Shown one piece after another: positions 46,051 to 57,402 of a stretch of 64,000 nt of DNA. Under the pieces are notes generated by a model, which saw only the letters and a list, made by a program, of their open reading frames with translations, was not told the origin of the DNA and ran no database searches. Within the stretch, counting starts at the first letter, position 1. The number at the start of each line of letters is the position of its first letter. Made by a program: the position numbers and the translations under genes. Source of the stretch: Nymphaea colorata (taxonomy: Eukaryota; Streptophyta; Magnoliopsida; Nymphaeales; Nymphaeaceae); assembly GCF_008831285.2 (NCBI RefSeq), contig NC_045144.1, positions 16,417,858 to 16,481,857 on the forward strand, given 5' to 3'.

Positions 46051-47008
46051 AGCAAATAAGTGACTCGAGTCTAGCTTGAGCTCGACTGGTTCCTTGTACA
46101 TTCCTAGCAGAGGCAGGGTCAAGTCGCTGTTCGGTAGCATTGAAGTAATTTTTTTTGTTTTCTTTATTTTTTGTTTTATTTCTTGGTTTAAATACTATTT
46201 TCTTCAGCTCTTTTTATTCGTTTCATTTATCACGTTCCTGCCTTTTCACGCCCTCTCTCTATCTCTATGTGTTCAATTCTTCGTTTCACAATCAATATTT
46301 CCCTCTCGTGTTTGCTTAGCCTCGTTAGGGATAAGGTTTGTCTCATATTTCGCCGGCTATGATTCAATATGTATTGATTACATCGATTCGTTGTTACTTT
46401 TGCTTCTAATCGCTGTGTTCTCTCGCTCCTTGATGACCCGTGAGTGCTTCCTTTGTTTTTCAATATCGTCACTGTCAGATTCTGTTCTTTTCTCTTTCTC
46501 ATTTTTAAATTTCATCATCGAACTCTTGTTTTCAGGTCTTTTCCTGATATTTTTGAACCACATCCTTCATTGCCTACAAAATTGATTTCCGTGTTAGTGT
46601 TCTTTCTTTTTTTCTTTTTTCTTTTTTTTTAAAAATTTTTTTTTCCATATGTTTGATCCTCTACATTGTTCATCTTCATTAGAGTTCTTATAGTGAATTT
46701 ACCTACAAACTCTTGGCGTCGATTCTTGATCATTTTGGAAAAGTGTCATATCATTACAGAAAACAGAGGATGTGGTTGATCGATGCTACAAGAAATCGTA
46801 TTTTAGGCAACAAAAGTGACAAAGAAGTTGTTAATTTTGTTCTTTTGTGTTTTCTTATTCATGTTTTTTAGCTACGTTCAGTACAAATATAAAGCTTTTC
46901 ACAGCTTCATTGAAATAAAATTTCAAACCTAGATTCTGGGCATATTATTTTTTTTTGTGTACTATGATTCATGCTATGTGTTTTATTTTCTCTTGCGGTT
47001 GTTGTTAT
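46051..47008. other. T-rich stretch after the orphan promoter
   Basis: A 169-codon frame (46076-46585) is made almost entirely of Phe, Ser, Leu and Ile because the plus strand is T-rich. It has no recognisable domain. The stretch resembles a leader or intron rather than coding sequence. Confidence 0.45.
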
Positions 47009-47335
47009 GAATGTCAATGGATCAGATTCAAATCGGATATATCCTTAATGATATCCCGTTTTTCATATATTCATATATTTGAATTTGAATTCAGATTCGA
47101 ATTTGAATAAAGAAAAGTCATATTCGAATCCGAATCTGAAATCTGATTTTACAATCTGAATCCGATCAGAATCCGATTTGTATATTTATATCATAATTCT
47201 AATCCGAATTTTGAACTAGATTTTGCTAATTTTTAAAATTTAATAACATTAGATACATGATGTTTGTCTAAAAATAAAGCCGATTCAAATCTGTATCCGA
47301 ATCCGATCGGATGTCATTTATTAAATTATGTGACA
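47009..47335. repeat. GATTCGGAT-rich dispersed repeat, copy 7 (opposite orientation)
   Basis: It starts GAATGTCAATGGATCAGATTC, quoted here in part as AATGTCAATGGATC, and runs through ATATATCCTTAAT. This is the reverse complement of the usual right end, so this copy is inverted relative to copies 5, 6 and 8. The far end is truncated near ATGTCATTTATTAAA. Confidence 0.68.
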
Positions 47336-47747
47336 AAGACAACCGATGAATAGAGGCCATTAGATGGCCTGCAGGCAAAAGTTAACAGAAGAGATTCAAA
47401 TTTTGTTTATAATTTCTATCAACTTTTAATTGGAAAGTATGAGAAGGAAGATTATTGTACAGAGATGAAGATCATAGAAACAGGGGAAAAGGAGGCAGAC
47501 TTGAGGAGGAAAGGAGGTGTAATGCACGTATTCTTTCAGAAAGGGTTCTTTGATAAGTTTTTAGAAAAATGTGGTTTCGAGTAAATTGAAGAGGGAAGGG
47601 TTTGGTTCCTGACTTCCCGTTCACCGCCTCCTCCGCGCTTCCTTCTCAAACAGAACGTGGAAGGGTTTGCGAGCCTGAATGTGGTTATATGCAAACACCT
47701 GCCCTTAAGAGTGGGTCCAACCATCTCAAAAATAGGCCAATGTCAAC
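47336..47747. other. Unique spacer between repeats
   Basis: No gene seen. Purine-rich on the plus strand. The 62-codon minus-strand frame (47536-47724) has no domain. Confidence 0.4.
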
Positions 47748-48118
47748 ATAATATCTGATCGAACTGATTTGAAAAAATTGGATATGAAAAAAATTTAATA
47801 TTCGATTGAAAAATCAGATCGGATTCGGATTTGGATATACATAAATATCCAATCGAAGTCAGATACGAATTCAGATCAGATTCATTTTTAGACAAGTATC
47901 ATGTATCTAATGCTATTAAATTTTGAAAATTGGCAAAATCCAGTTGAAAATTCGGATTCATATATAAATATAAAAATCGGATTCATATTGTAAAATCAGA
48001 TTTGGATACAGATATGACTTTTCGTTATTCGAATTCGAATCCAAATATGTGAATGTCTGAAAAAACGAATATGATTAAGGATATATCCAATCTGAATCTG
48101 ATCCGTTGACATCCCTAG
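47748..48118. repeat. GATTCGGAT-rich dispersed repeat, copy 8
   Basis: It runs from AATATCTGATCGAACTGA to GATCCGTTGACATCCCTA. The body matches copies 5 and 6. Confidence 0.7.
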
Positions 48119-48259
48119 CTACATGTTATGCACACTGTAACCATCTCTCTTGATAGAGGGATTAAGAGAAAAGAGAGAAACAGATGACGTGACACAAAAG
48201 GGAAGAGATGAAGGCGGAAGATAGTTGATGGGAGAGAGGTAGATGATAGCAGTGGAGCT

Positions 48260-48441
48260 AGGAATTTTTTGTCGCATGGGACAAACTATACTTTCAAAAT
48301 TTGAACAGGGGCAGAAATAAAATTTTTTAATTTTTTCATATATATTAAACTAAAATTTTTTATATTTACATATATTTTTTTAAAATTTTTAAAATTTGAG
48401 GGGGGCCAAGGCCCCTGCCGGCCCACCTCCCTCCGCCCCTA
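48260..48441. repeat. hAT-like MITE, eroded
   Basis: It begins CAGTGGAGCTAGGAATTTT and ends CCTCCGCCCCTA, resembling the CAG(G/T)GGCGGAG ends of the hAT element at 31706-34427. GGGGCCAAGGCCCC lies just inside the right end. No clear 8-bp duplication. Confidence 0.55.
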
Positions 48442-48689
48442 GTAGAGGAGGATGTAAAACCATTTGGAATTTCAGATTTTTCTCTTTTAATTTCTAATTT
48501 TCTTTTGGATAGTAGTCTACATTGCGTTACTGAATTTCAGTTTGGGATATTCTTAAGTCTTAGCATGAGTTGCTGGATGTAATTACATTCATTTGGATTA
48601 AAAATGCTTCATGGATACGTAAGCCGTAAGGTCAAACTATTTTTTAGCATTTCTTTAAATTAGAATGTGAATTCATTTGAACAGGGAGA

Positions 48690-49120
48690 AATTGAGTGAA
48701 CTGAGAGTCGGAGGAGTACATTCTCAGCATGGCAAGGTTTCAAAAGAGTACTCATTTTCTTGGACCGGCTCTGGTGTTTATCGTCAGCCGTTGGGAGTCT
48801 TAATTACCATTAATTTTAATTAAAAGAAACAAAAAATAATGGGTAGCATTTAATCAACTTGGGTTTTGATTTATGCCATGATTAGCATGTCTGGTGCAAT
48901 ATGTAAATCCGTTTGCCAATGTTATTAAAAGAAGATTGATGGTTGTGCTATATGCCGGAGCAGCTTTCACTTGTCACTGATTGGTTGCACCATTAATTTT
49001 TTGCAGCAAACATTCAGCAAGATGTATGTACTTTATTCATAAATAGTTGAGTTTCTAGTTAGCATAGATGTAATACTGGATAGCTATTATGTGCATGTTT
49101 GCTGTTTGTGTGCATGAATC
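48690..49120. repeat. Segmental duplication, copy 2
   Basis: Matches 42905-43800 in order and orientation but without the solo LTR and the ~330-bp insert. About 55 bp (48714-48765) is unique to this copy. Confidence 0.82.
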
Positions 49121-49204
49121 GTAAGAAGACATATTATTGCACTTGCACCCTAAAGAGAAGCGCTAACCTTCAATGCTATGCCCTTAATGATTCCAAGGTT
49201 TTGG

Positions 49205-49594
49205 TAGAGATGTTGACGGATCAGATATACTTTAACCATATCTGTTTTTTCGGATATTCAACATTCATATTCAAATTCAGATTTGAATACAAACAAAGAA
49301 AAGCCATTTCTGAATCTGAATATGAATTTTGAACCGAATCTGGCCGATTATCAAAATGTAAGAGCATTGGATATACAATATTTAACTAAAACTAAATTTT
49401 ATCCAAATTCAACTCCAATCAGATATTTCTGGATATCTGGATCTGAATCTGAATCAAATCAAATATCATTTCTTGATTCTGAATCTAATTTTATTTCTTA
49501 ACTGGATATTAGTTTTTTTTTTTTTCACATATCCGATTTGTTTGGAATGGTTCAGGTGGATATCTGATCCAAGTCAAATATATTGACATCTCTA
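49205..49594. mobile_element. hAT-type MITE of the GATTCGGAT family, complete
   Basis: The 390-bp element starts TAGAGATGTTGACGGATC and ends TATTGACATCTCTA, giving inverted ends TAGAGATGT(T/C)(G/A)A. It is flanked by the perfect 8-bp duplication GGTTTTGG (49197-49204 and 49595-49602). The interior is made of the same ATCTGAATCTGAAT/ATCCGAT words as the other copies. This makes it the reference copy of the family in this window. Confidence 0.85.
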
Positions 49595-50202
49595 GGTTTT
49601 GGCTTGCTTTTAGGGATTGGGTGGACCTACCATACATCATTCGTTCAACTCAAGTATTGTACTTACCACTATTTACAACCTAAAGAAGTAAGTAACACAC
49701 CGAAAAGTGATGGAAACCATGGGATTCAACCCTATGTGTTTTGATATAAAATGGAATTAAAAACTGTGGATGTGAAATCCACTATTTATTTAAACAGTAA
49801 ATCTCTATCCGACTGCAAGTCTCAGATTCAATCTCAGATTCCATAAAACTAAGGGAATCAAACATGGCCTCTGTGCTGATGCATGTGCTAGCTACTCTAT
49901 GGTTGGGAAACTATGATATTGTTTACTGCATGAAGGAAGGGACCTTTGTGATGGATAAGGATCGTTTGACAAGCATTAGAACTTAGAACACAAGAACTGA
50001 GATAAAGACGAGTTTTTCACCGTTCCGCGAAATTAATCATGCAAAAAAAAAAAGAAAAAAGAAAGAAAGAAAGAAAGAAAATGTCCATCAAACACCCTCT
50101 TGTGCATGTCCACATAGTTCCTCTATATTAACCAAGAAAGAAAAACTGAAGAAACTAATCAGAACTTTTTATTCTTTTGTCATATCACGCCTAATGCCCA
50201 CT

Positions 50203-50471
50203 GGGGCTGTTTGGTTATAGGAAGAATAATACCCTGTTTCATGAATGTTTCCCCAAATGTTATAATTACAATGTCACATGAATCTGCTATAATATATTCA
50301 TAAACTATTCTCGTTGACAAATTATCCATTGAGATTGGGAAAAATAATCCCGATAATGAAACCGACTTTCTGAAATAAGGATGCATGGAGGCTAGCGCAA
50401 CATGACCAAGGAGCATCTTTCGTGAGGTGTAGAGGGTGGTAGGTGTTTGGATCAAACAAACATGAGCCCCC
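50203..50471. mobile_element. Tourist-like MITE
   Basis: The left end GGGGCTGTTTGGTTATAG and the right end AACAAACATGAGCCCC form imperfect inverted repeats of the GGGxxTGTTTGG type common in PIF/Harbinger-derived plant MITEs. The duplication is not clear. Confidence 0.5.
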
Positions 50472-51130
50472 ACAATATAACTGTGTGAGGAGTGCTTTTG
50501 TCTTTCAAAAATGGTACACTTTTGTCTTTTCATTTTTTATCTTGACAGAGGGTTCTTACTTTTCACGTGAAGAGTACTTCTGTTGTTTGAATACCCAACA
50601 ACCACTCCCAAACATACATGCAAAATACTTGTTATGGTGCCTCTTATATGTCTCTCCACTTCCAGACAAAAGCCCTAATAGCAACTATGAAAATGACATT
50701 ATGGGTCCAGAGATAAATTCTCAAGTTGTTTTTGGTTGTTTAGTTTCACCCTTTGGAAGTTTCTAGAACGAATGAATAAATGACTACCTAAAGTACCCAC
50801 CTTCTTTTCTCTTATGAGTGGGTTTTTTCAAGGGTATATATATATATATATATATTCGGGTGACTAAGAGAGACGCCACTATGTGGCTGAACACCGAAGC
50901 TCCTACCCAATCCTCTTACCCCACAAGAATTAAACTAATGAACAGACTTTTACCAGCCCGGTAGTCTGACCCAGTCCAACCAGACCTGAAACGTTCAAGA
51001 TGAATACCGATTAGCCTTTTATACATGGTCCATCTCTCTATTGTGATAATTGAGCAGCGATATACCAAACCCCAAAGTAATTAAAGGGAATTTAATGTTG
51101 ACAAAAAAAATACTTGGTGTTGGAACACAG

Positions 51131-51535
51131 ATAGGGATGTCAATATATGAGCCCTACCAAGATATGAATCGCATATATTTTTTGGCCACATCTAATTTAT
51201 CGGATCTTCACATATTGATCAGATTTGAATTCAAATTAGTATACAAATTAGAAAAAATCAATACCATGTCACAGTCTAATTTGTAAGTTCTCTGATCCAA
51301 ATCCAACGTTAATTTTCGCAGTCAAATTTGGTTATGTGACTTTTAACGAATCCAAACTGCAGTATGATATACCAGACATAGGATTATTTATTTCAAACAA
51401 AAGTGCTTATTTGTCATTTGTCATGTATCTCATTTCTTAGATCTAAATCCAATCTGATTTCTTAATTTGATTTGCATGTGAGCAACTTATTTTGAGGATT
51501 TCAGATGTCATATCTGAACCATTCACATCCCGAAA
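51131..51535. repeat. GATTCGGAT-family repeat, copy 9, diverged
   Basis: It starts TAGGGATGTCAATATATG and ends ACCATTCACATCCC, so both inverted ends are recognisable. The body is diverged (ATTTATCGGATC, AATCCAATCTGATTTC). No clear 8-bp duplication. Confidence 0.6.
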
Positions 51536-52444
51536 TATTGAGGTGGAAACAGTGGACAAGAGTTGCAAGCATTTAGTCGGTTACGTGGACCTATAAATGT
51601 CAAAAACAATGTCTTTTTTTTGGATTTATTGCATTGCATTTATGTTCTCACTGTGCTGGGGATTGATCTATGTCATTTTCCACTGCATGGGCGGAGAACC
51701 GAAGTTGCCAACAACTTCTAAAAAAAATCAAGAATATTGAAAAGCAGCAATGCGGTCGACCTTCCACATATATTCATTGTCGCCGATATGCCATCAACAC
51801 TTCACATCAGCATTATCCAGGACCGCTAACAATATGTAGCAAATCGCTGGTCATGATCAATTGGTCATGGTTTTGCTATGTGGATCGATTCAGTACCTAA
51901 ACCTAAGTAGTGATGTTATGTAGAAATGCGTGGAGAAAGAGAAAGATAAAGAGAGTTGTTTTTAGGTGAGTGGGAGGTTATCACACTGCTCAAATGAGAG
52001 CCAAAGCTTTTTTTTTTCCTTGTTTATAGGGTCCAGAGAAATGTTGGTACTGCGAGGTGATGAGATAGCCACATGCTTCAACTTGCATGTCGGACTCACC
52101 CTGCTTTTGGTACATGAGCATAGCCCTCTATGCTGCCAGTTTGAGCAATGGCCGTGGGGCCACAGAGCAATTTGAAAAACATACATATATATATGCATCA
52201 CAGTGAAGCACGTAAGTGTTGATATATTTTATAGTTTGCACGGTAAGCAGAGCATTGTAAAATTAAAATGAGCATACCATGCATCAAGATCATGATCTGG
52301 TCATGGAATGAGCATAAAATTATGCAAAGAGAGTGCTTTGTGGTCTATAAGATATCATAAAGGGATCTGCTCATGGAACGAGTGTATATTGCACTTTCCA
52401 GTATTTCTACTTCGAGTGTCCAAAATATGAAAAAGTAATTGAAA

Positions 52445-52620
52445 TCCTGTTTTAGTTTAAGGGGTATGGCATTAGGTTGTTGACTGATAGGCGGCCTGTT
52501 GTTGGTTCAAATCTCACTGGTGCCCACTCATTGAGAAGGCTGGCATATGCCGGGACTAAGCAAATGATGTGGTTTCTTATGCCATGGTGGTTTTGTTCAA
52601 GTACAAAAAAGTAACCATAT
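52445..52620 (+). repeat. Candidate tRNA-derived SINE
   Basis: GGTTCAAATCT (52504-52514) differs from the RNA polymerase III B box (GGTTCRANNCC) at the last base, and TGGCATTAGG (52467-52476) is a weak A-box candidate about 30 bases upstream, near the usual spacing. It does not fold as a tRNA by eye. No poly-A tail or duplication was recognised. Confidence 0.3.
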
Positions 52621-55529
52621 TTTTTAAATAACAAATTAAAAGCATTCAATGGAAAATTAGGATGATTTTTTGAGTAACTAGCTTAAGTATTTTGCCATAC
52701 CCATGTGCCCAGATTAAGAACTTCCAAGGAATGGCACAACCACTGGACAGTGGACAGGGGTTGATAGGTGGCTAGACTTCATTTTAAATCTCCATGGTGT
52801 CAACTTATTGTGCTGGTAGAGGGGGCACCGATATGCAAGCAGAAGCATAGCAGGGACAACTTACTCGAAACACCAAAAACATGCATAAACCCTAAAAAAA
52901 TGGCAGAAGTTGAGAGTTTTCGGTTTTTTATTAAGCAGTAAGACGAAATACTTTTCCTATCCACGAGACACGTGTGCCCAAGCTAAGAGCCCACATATAC
53001 ACATACACATTTTGTATGGTCCTCCTCTAGCTAGCAGCAATTATGGCCATATGAAGGATAGTGCCAAATTTTTGTTAATAATATGAGGAACTCCTTTTTT
53101 ATCTCAACAGTATTCCACCAGAGAATCTACTGAAACGATTGCAAATAATTGCTGAAACCAACAGTATGGGACAAAGAAATAAAAAAAAACCTTTCCATCT
53201 TTAACTTGCCAACCTATTACAGTTGCATGAATGAGGAATCATTTCCTCTTCTTTTTGTGATGTTTGTGACGGAAGAAGTTGTGGAAGGGAGGAAAGAAAT
53301 GTTTTTAAAACCAGAATGCACAGGGAATCTATTATAGTACAACAGGAAGAAGACAAGGGGCCTGACAGATATATACCTATAGTGATGTGTAATTGGTAGC
53401 TTTATTGAAAAGATAAACAAATAACAAACAGTTGGTGGTCACATTAGCTAGAAAAAATGGCCGCTGTCTGAGCCACATATATATTGCAGTTTAGTAGACG
53501 AGGCAGCTCATATGAGGTTGGAACTATAAAAAGTTCTTTGGTTCTTTCTGTATAAAGAAAGAAAAGGCAGGGATTGGCTGTTGGGAAAGGATTCATGGCG
53601 TCAACCATATCTTCAATCCACCAGCCCAAACAACCAAGGGGGTTTTTCCAGCACTTCATTCTTAGCTTTTTGGTTGAAATATTTTAAGCAGACGACTGAA
53701 GGTAGTCCAAACTCCAAAGATAATTAAAGTCTGAGCTCACTGAATTGGTACGAACATGGTGGCCAGAAATGGGCCATTAAATTCCACAGAAGCATCTGTC
53801 TGTTGCACCTTCAGTGATAGGGCACTGCCGACGAGGGATTTAACTCTGTCGATTCATTGTCGTCCTTCATAGATCGAGACCGTTGCAGAAAACACAAATT
53901 AATCATGTTGCTGTTTTAGAAGGAAAAATATCACTAAGTTTTACCTCTTCATGTTTGTGAGAATTTATCTCTGAATTCTAGCTAAAGATCATCTTCTTCC
54001 AGTCAACATTTTACGAATTAATCTAGTTGTACAGTTGATCATGTCTTATAACATCTTAGTTGCAGGAAAAGAACATGGCTGCATCATCATGGAGGTAAAA
54101 AGATGATGATCAGAGCGACGGTAAAAAGATGATCAGAGTGACGGTAAAAAGCAATGACAGGACAAAGTGACCAAGAAAGAAAATAAGATGTAGCCTGGAT
54201 TTCCACACAGTGAGGATCCTTAATAGACGCCCAACACACACACACACACTACCTAAAACAAAACTGAATATGCTGATATATTTATATTACAAATTTAGTA
54301 ACAAACCTACTTTAATTTGAATAATTTATAAACAATATTAACGTTTCTAGTGGAGCCAATACCTTTTTTATAACTTAAACACATTCAAAACTGTATATAT
54401 ATATATAGAAATAGCAAGTTGGTGGATAATTTAATCGTGCATGCAAATTGTCATTGGAAAAGCTACTTTTTGAGGTGCTAACATGTGGGGCTTTGGAATC
54501 AAATTGATAAGACGACTCATGCAGGGTACCGTCATAAACTTTCATGTTCTGTTCGTTCCTGTCTATAAACTTTTGGCCTCTTCCTCATCGGGTGGAGAGT
54601 TTTCCAACAATTCCCTCAGGTGGGATGATTTCTGAGGCCCCCACAAAATTTCTTTCTAGATCTCCACTCTGTCATATCTCAACTTCGAAGAATTCCCACA
54701 TGTTTGTTTGATTTCTTGTTTCCAGTGTGTGACTATTTACAGTTGCGCAACAAATGATTGAACTGCTTTAGCTTTTTACAAGATCCAATTTAATAGAAAA
54801 CACCATATTTCCCACCATATTTTGTTTTATAAACATGACATGATCCTGTTGAGCGTTTGATTATTAAATCTATAAGCAACATTCACACTCAATCTGTATT
54901 TCTGGAAAGAAAGACTAGTTGGTGTTGTTGAGCAACCATGGAAGCACAGCATTTCCCATACCAATGACTAAAAAAACAGCTTGTACCTGTACCTTTCATC
55001 GAATATGTATAAGAAAAACAGGGCAGGAAAACTAAACAGAGCAGAAAAGGGAGCACATAGCTGTGAAAGTTCTGTGAGAGAAAGAAAACTTCGTTTCCTG
55101 TTACTGAATGAATTACAAAGGAATTACCCAAATGAAATTAGACATTTTACCCTTCAAAACTAACCTACACAAGTGAACTTCTGCTTACAAACAGGGCGCA
55201 GCAGAGGAAATGATGATTCCACTGCTCGATTCGAGATTAAGCAGAAAGGTGAAAGGTGAGGAAACAATGATCAACTTCCATACCAAGTATCTCCATATCA
55301 GTAACTAAACTTTGAAGAAGGTTACATGGAGAGTACTTGAGCTTTTACACGACAATGTGAAACACAGACATCCGTGAAAAGAATGGCTTGCACATCGATG
55401 GACATGTGGTTGGCAGTCACTCAATTCGAGGCTCCTGTGGCGCTATACAATTCATCCAAATAACTAACATGACAAAGTGTGCCGCAATGCAGCAGCCAGC
55501 CACATAACTGAAGAGTTTTTACAGCACAC

Positions 55530-55692
55530 AGAAGAGAGAGAGAGAGAGAGGGAGATTTTGACTTCAGCTATTAAGAAGAAGCAGTTTTCAGCCACAAGTT
55601 TGATGGTCCAAAGAGAATTAGCAAAACTCAGCAACTGCGCAAAACGATGACAATGAAGGGAGAGAGAGAAAGATAGAGAGAGAGAGAGAGTT
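55530..55692. repeat. Two GA-rich microsatellites downstream of the second UGT gene
   Basis: Runs of GAGAGA at 55530-55552 and 55660-55692, read directly. Confidence 0.9.
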
Positions 55693-55844
55693 TCTGATGG
55701 ATAAAGCTTGCTATATTAATCGAATTTAGCTTATGTTGCTTTCAAATGTTGCCCACATGATGGGGAGAGAAAGAGAAATCAGGAGAGATAGTTCAGGCAC
55801 TAAAAATTCAAAAAATGGCCAAACATTCACGTTATTTTCAGCAC

Positions 55845-57257
55845 TTAGGAAGGCACAGCTGGCTTCGATGCGTGACTTCTTCGAATTCCATCCACAAAAT
55901 CCTGCAGGTTCCTGGACGAGGACCCACCTTCCTTCACGGCTGCCCTCGCCAACTCACTCCATCGGGCGGCGTTGGCTCTGACTTCCCTCCTCTTCTCCCC
56001 TACGTCCATCACCAGCCCCAGGCAGCTCACCAGCTCCTCCCTCCCCACCACCCCCTTCTCACCGGCCGCTGCCCTCACCCCCACTTGCCAAACATCGGCA
56101 ATGAACTTTCCATTTGTGGGTTGGTCCGTCCACTGAGGCATGGCCACCACCGGCACGCCCAGGGTCAAGCTCTCCAGCGTCGAGTTCCACCCGCAGTGGC
56201 TCACAAAGCAGCCGATGGCTGGATGGCTCAGCACCTCCAGCTGCGAGCACCACGGCACCACCAGCCCCTGCTCCCTCGTCTCCTCCACGAACCACTCCGG
56301 CAGCTTGTTGTTCCCCTGCCTCACCGACCCGTCCTCCGGCTTCTTCACCACCCACAGGAACGCCTTCCCGCTCTGCTTCAGGCCGAACGCCAGTTCCCCC
56401 ATCTGCTCGTCGCTCAGCGCCAGCAAGCTCCCGAACGAGACGTACACCACCGAGCCTTCCTCCTTGCCGTCCAGCCACTTGATGCACTCGAACGCCGCTT
56501 CGAACATGTCGCCGTCGAATCTCCGGTCGAGGCTACCGCTGCACCCTGCGCTGAAGTAAGCAGAAGGCAGCATCGGTCCTATGGTCTTAACCGGCAGCTT
56601 CGGCCGGAACGACTGAATGATCCTCGTCTCGAGCTCGTCGAAGGAATTTCCCAGCACCCATGTGGCCTCGCTCAAGTTGCTGAACTGTTCTAGCACCACC
56701 GATGTCAGAACAGGGTAGGGGTTGGACGTGAGCATGAAGGAAGGGACGTCGTGAATGGTCAGCTCTTCCAGGCCGAGCAGCTCAGCGGCTGGTGGCTGGC
56801 CGGCTGAGAACAGGCCACGGTAGTACAGGTAGTAGATGGCACCCACAGCACATGACTGGGTGAAGAAAGGAGCAGAAAGGATGCCCATAGGCTTGGCGAT
56901 CTCCAGCACCCAGGGCATGAAGGAATCGTAGACGACGCAAACAGGGGACAGCCGGCTGAAGGTGGCGGTGAGGAATTCGGTGGCGTCGCTGCGGAACCTC
57001 TGCAAGTAAGCAGCGACGGTGGAGCCGTCGCTGTTCATGAGCCCGGCATTGACGGTGAAGGACTGGAACTCGATCCGGGCGAGGCTGGCGGGCTTGGACT
57101 TGACAATTGAGTTGATGGCGGCGTCTGTGGTGATGAAGGTGATGCGCAGGGAGCACTGCGCTAGGAACTTGGCTAGCTGGATCAAGGGGTTGATGTGCCC
57201 CTGTGAAGGGTAGGAGATGATAAGGACGTGGGGTTCTTCTTCCTTAGCAATCGACAT
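55845..57257 (-). CDS. UDP-glycosyltransferase, UGT74-like (group L)
   Basis: An intronless gene of 470 residues, TAA at 55845-55847. The start is the first ATG and places the family motif PHVLIISYPSQGHINPLIQL at residue 9. Catalytic His21 is paired with Asp111 in VVYDSFMPW. The 44-residue plant glycosyltransferase box runs from Trp336 to Gln379 with HCGWNS and the terminal Asp-Gln pair, so UDP-glucose is the likely donor. FTQSC, VSFGSL and DQPTN match UGT74 enzymes, which conjugate sugars to carboxylic acids, thiohydroximates or terpenoids in the cytosol. The acceptor is not predictable. The coding region is much richer in GC than its flanks. All long frames on the opposite strand and in other frames here are shadows of this gene. 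It is a relative of the gene at 22867-24261, but clearly diverged (for example VKKPED against AKTPKD), so it is not a recent duplicate. Confidence 0.94.
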   Translation of the reverse strand: MSIAKEEEPHVLIISYPSQGHINPLIQLAKFLAQCSLRITFITTDAAINSIVKSKPASLARIEFQSFTVNAGLMNSDGSTVAAYLQRFRSDATEFLTATFSRLSPVCVVYDSFMPWVLEIAKPMGILSAPFFTQSCAVGAIYYLYYRGLFSAGQPPAAELLGLEELTIHDVPSFMLTSNPYPVLTSVVLEQFSNLSEATWVLGNSFDELETRIIQSFRPKLPVKTIGPMLPSAYFSAGCSGSLDRRFDGDMFEAAFECIKWLDGKEEGSVVYVSFGSLLALSDEQMGELAFGLKQSGKAFLWVVKKPEDGSVRQGNNKLPEWFVEETREQGLVVPWCSQLEVLSHPAIGCFVSHCGWNSTLESLTLGVPVVAMPQWTDQPTNGKFIADVWQVGVRAAAGEKGVVGREELVSCLGLVMDVGEKRREVRANAARWSELARAAVKEGGSSSRNLQDFVDGIRRSHASKPAVPS

Positions 57258-57393
57258 AGCTGTTCAGACAGCAGAAGCACAGCAGCAACAGGAAGAACAA
57301 AATTAAAGCTTCTTCTTCTTGTGCTGGAATGTGGGATGATTCCTGAGCACAGAAGGCTTTGTGAGATGCAGCTCGGTTGGGAACATGGCTAGT

Positions 57394-57402
57394 GTATTTA
57401 TA
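57394..57402 (-). promoter_or_regulatory. TATA box of the second UGT gene
   Basis: The minus strand reads CTATAAATA about 137 bases before the ATG at 57257, implying a leader of roughly 100 bases. It is not related to the promoter of the first UGT gene. Confidence 0.6.

Larger units (their letters stand above)
49603..55844. other. Gene-free interval before the second UGT gene
   Basis: Nothing coding is recognised. Contents are a Tourist-like MITE (50203-50471), a TA run (50837-50857), a GATTCGGAT-like repeat (51131-51535), a tRNA-related SINE candidate (52445-52620), a small tandem of GGTAAAAAGATGATCAGAG units (about 54090-54150), a CA run (54234-54249) and two GA-rich runs (55530-55552, 55660-55692) in the likely 3' flank of the UGT gene. 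Confidence 0.5.

Noticed and set aside
46076-46585. 169-codon open frame after the orphan UGT promoter
   Set aside because: Composition is almost only Phe, Ser, Leu and Ile from a T-rich strand, with no domain, and the start does not fit a conserved gene. Openness is explained by base composition.
52445-52530. tRNA gene
   Set aside because: Only the B-box-like word is convincing. The acceptor and anticodon stems do not pair by eye, so it is kept only as a SINE candidate.
55815-56693. 292-codon plus-strand frame (and others) opposite the second UGT gene
   Set aside because: Antisense shadow of a GC-rich coding region. The peptide is His/Pro/Arg-rich low complexity.
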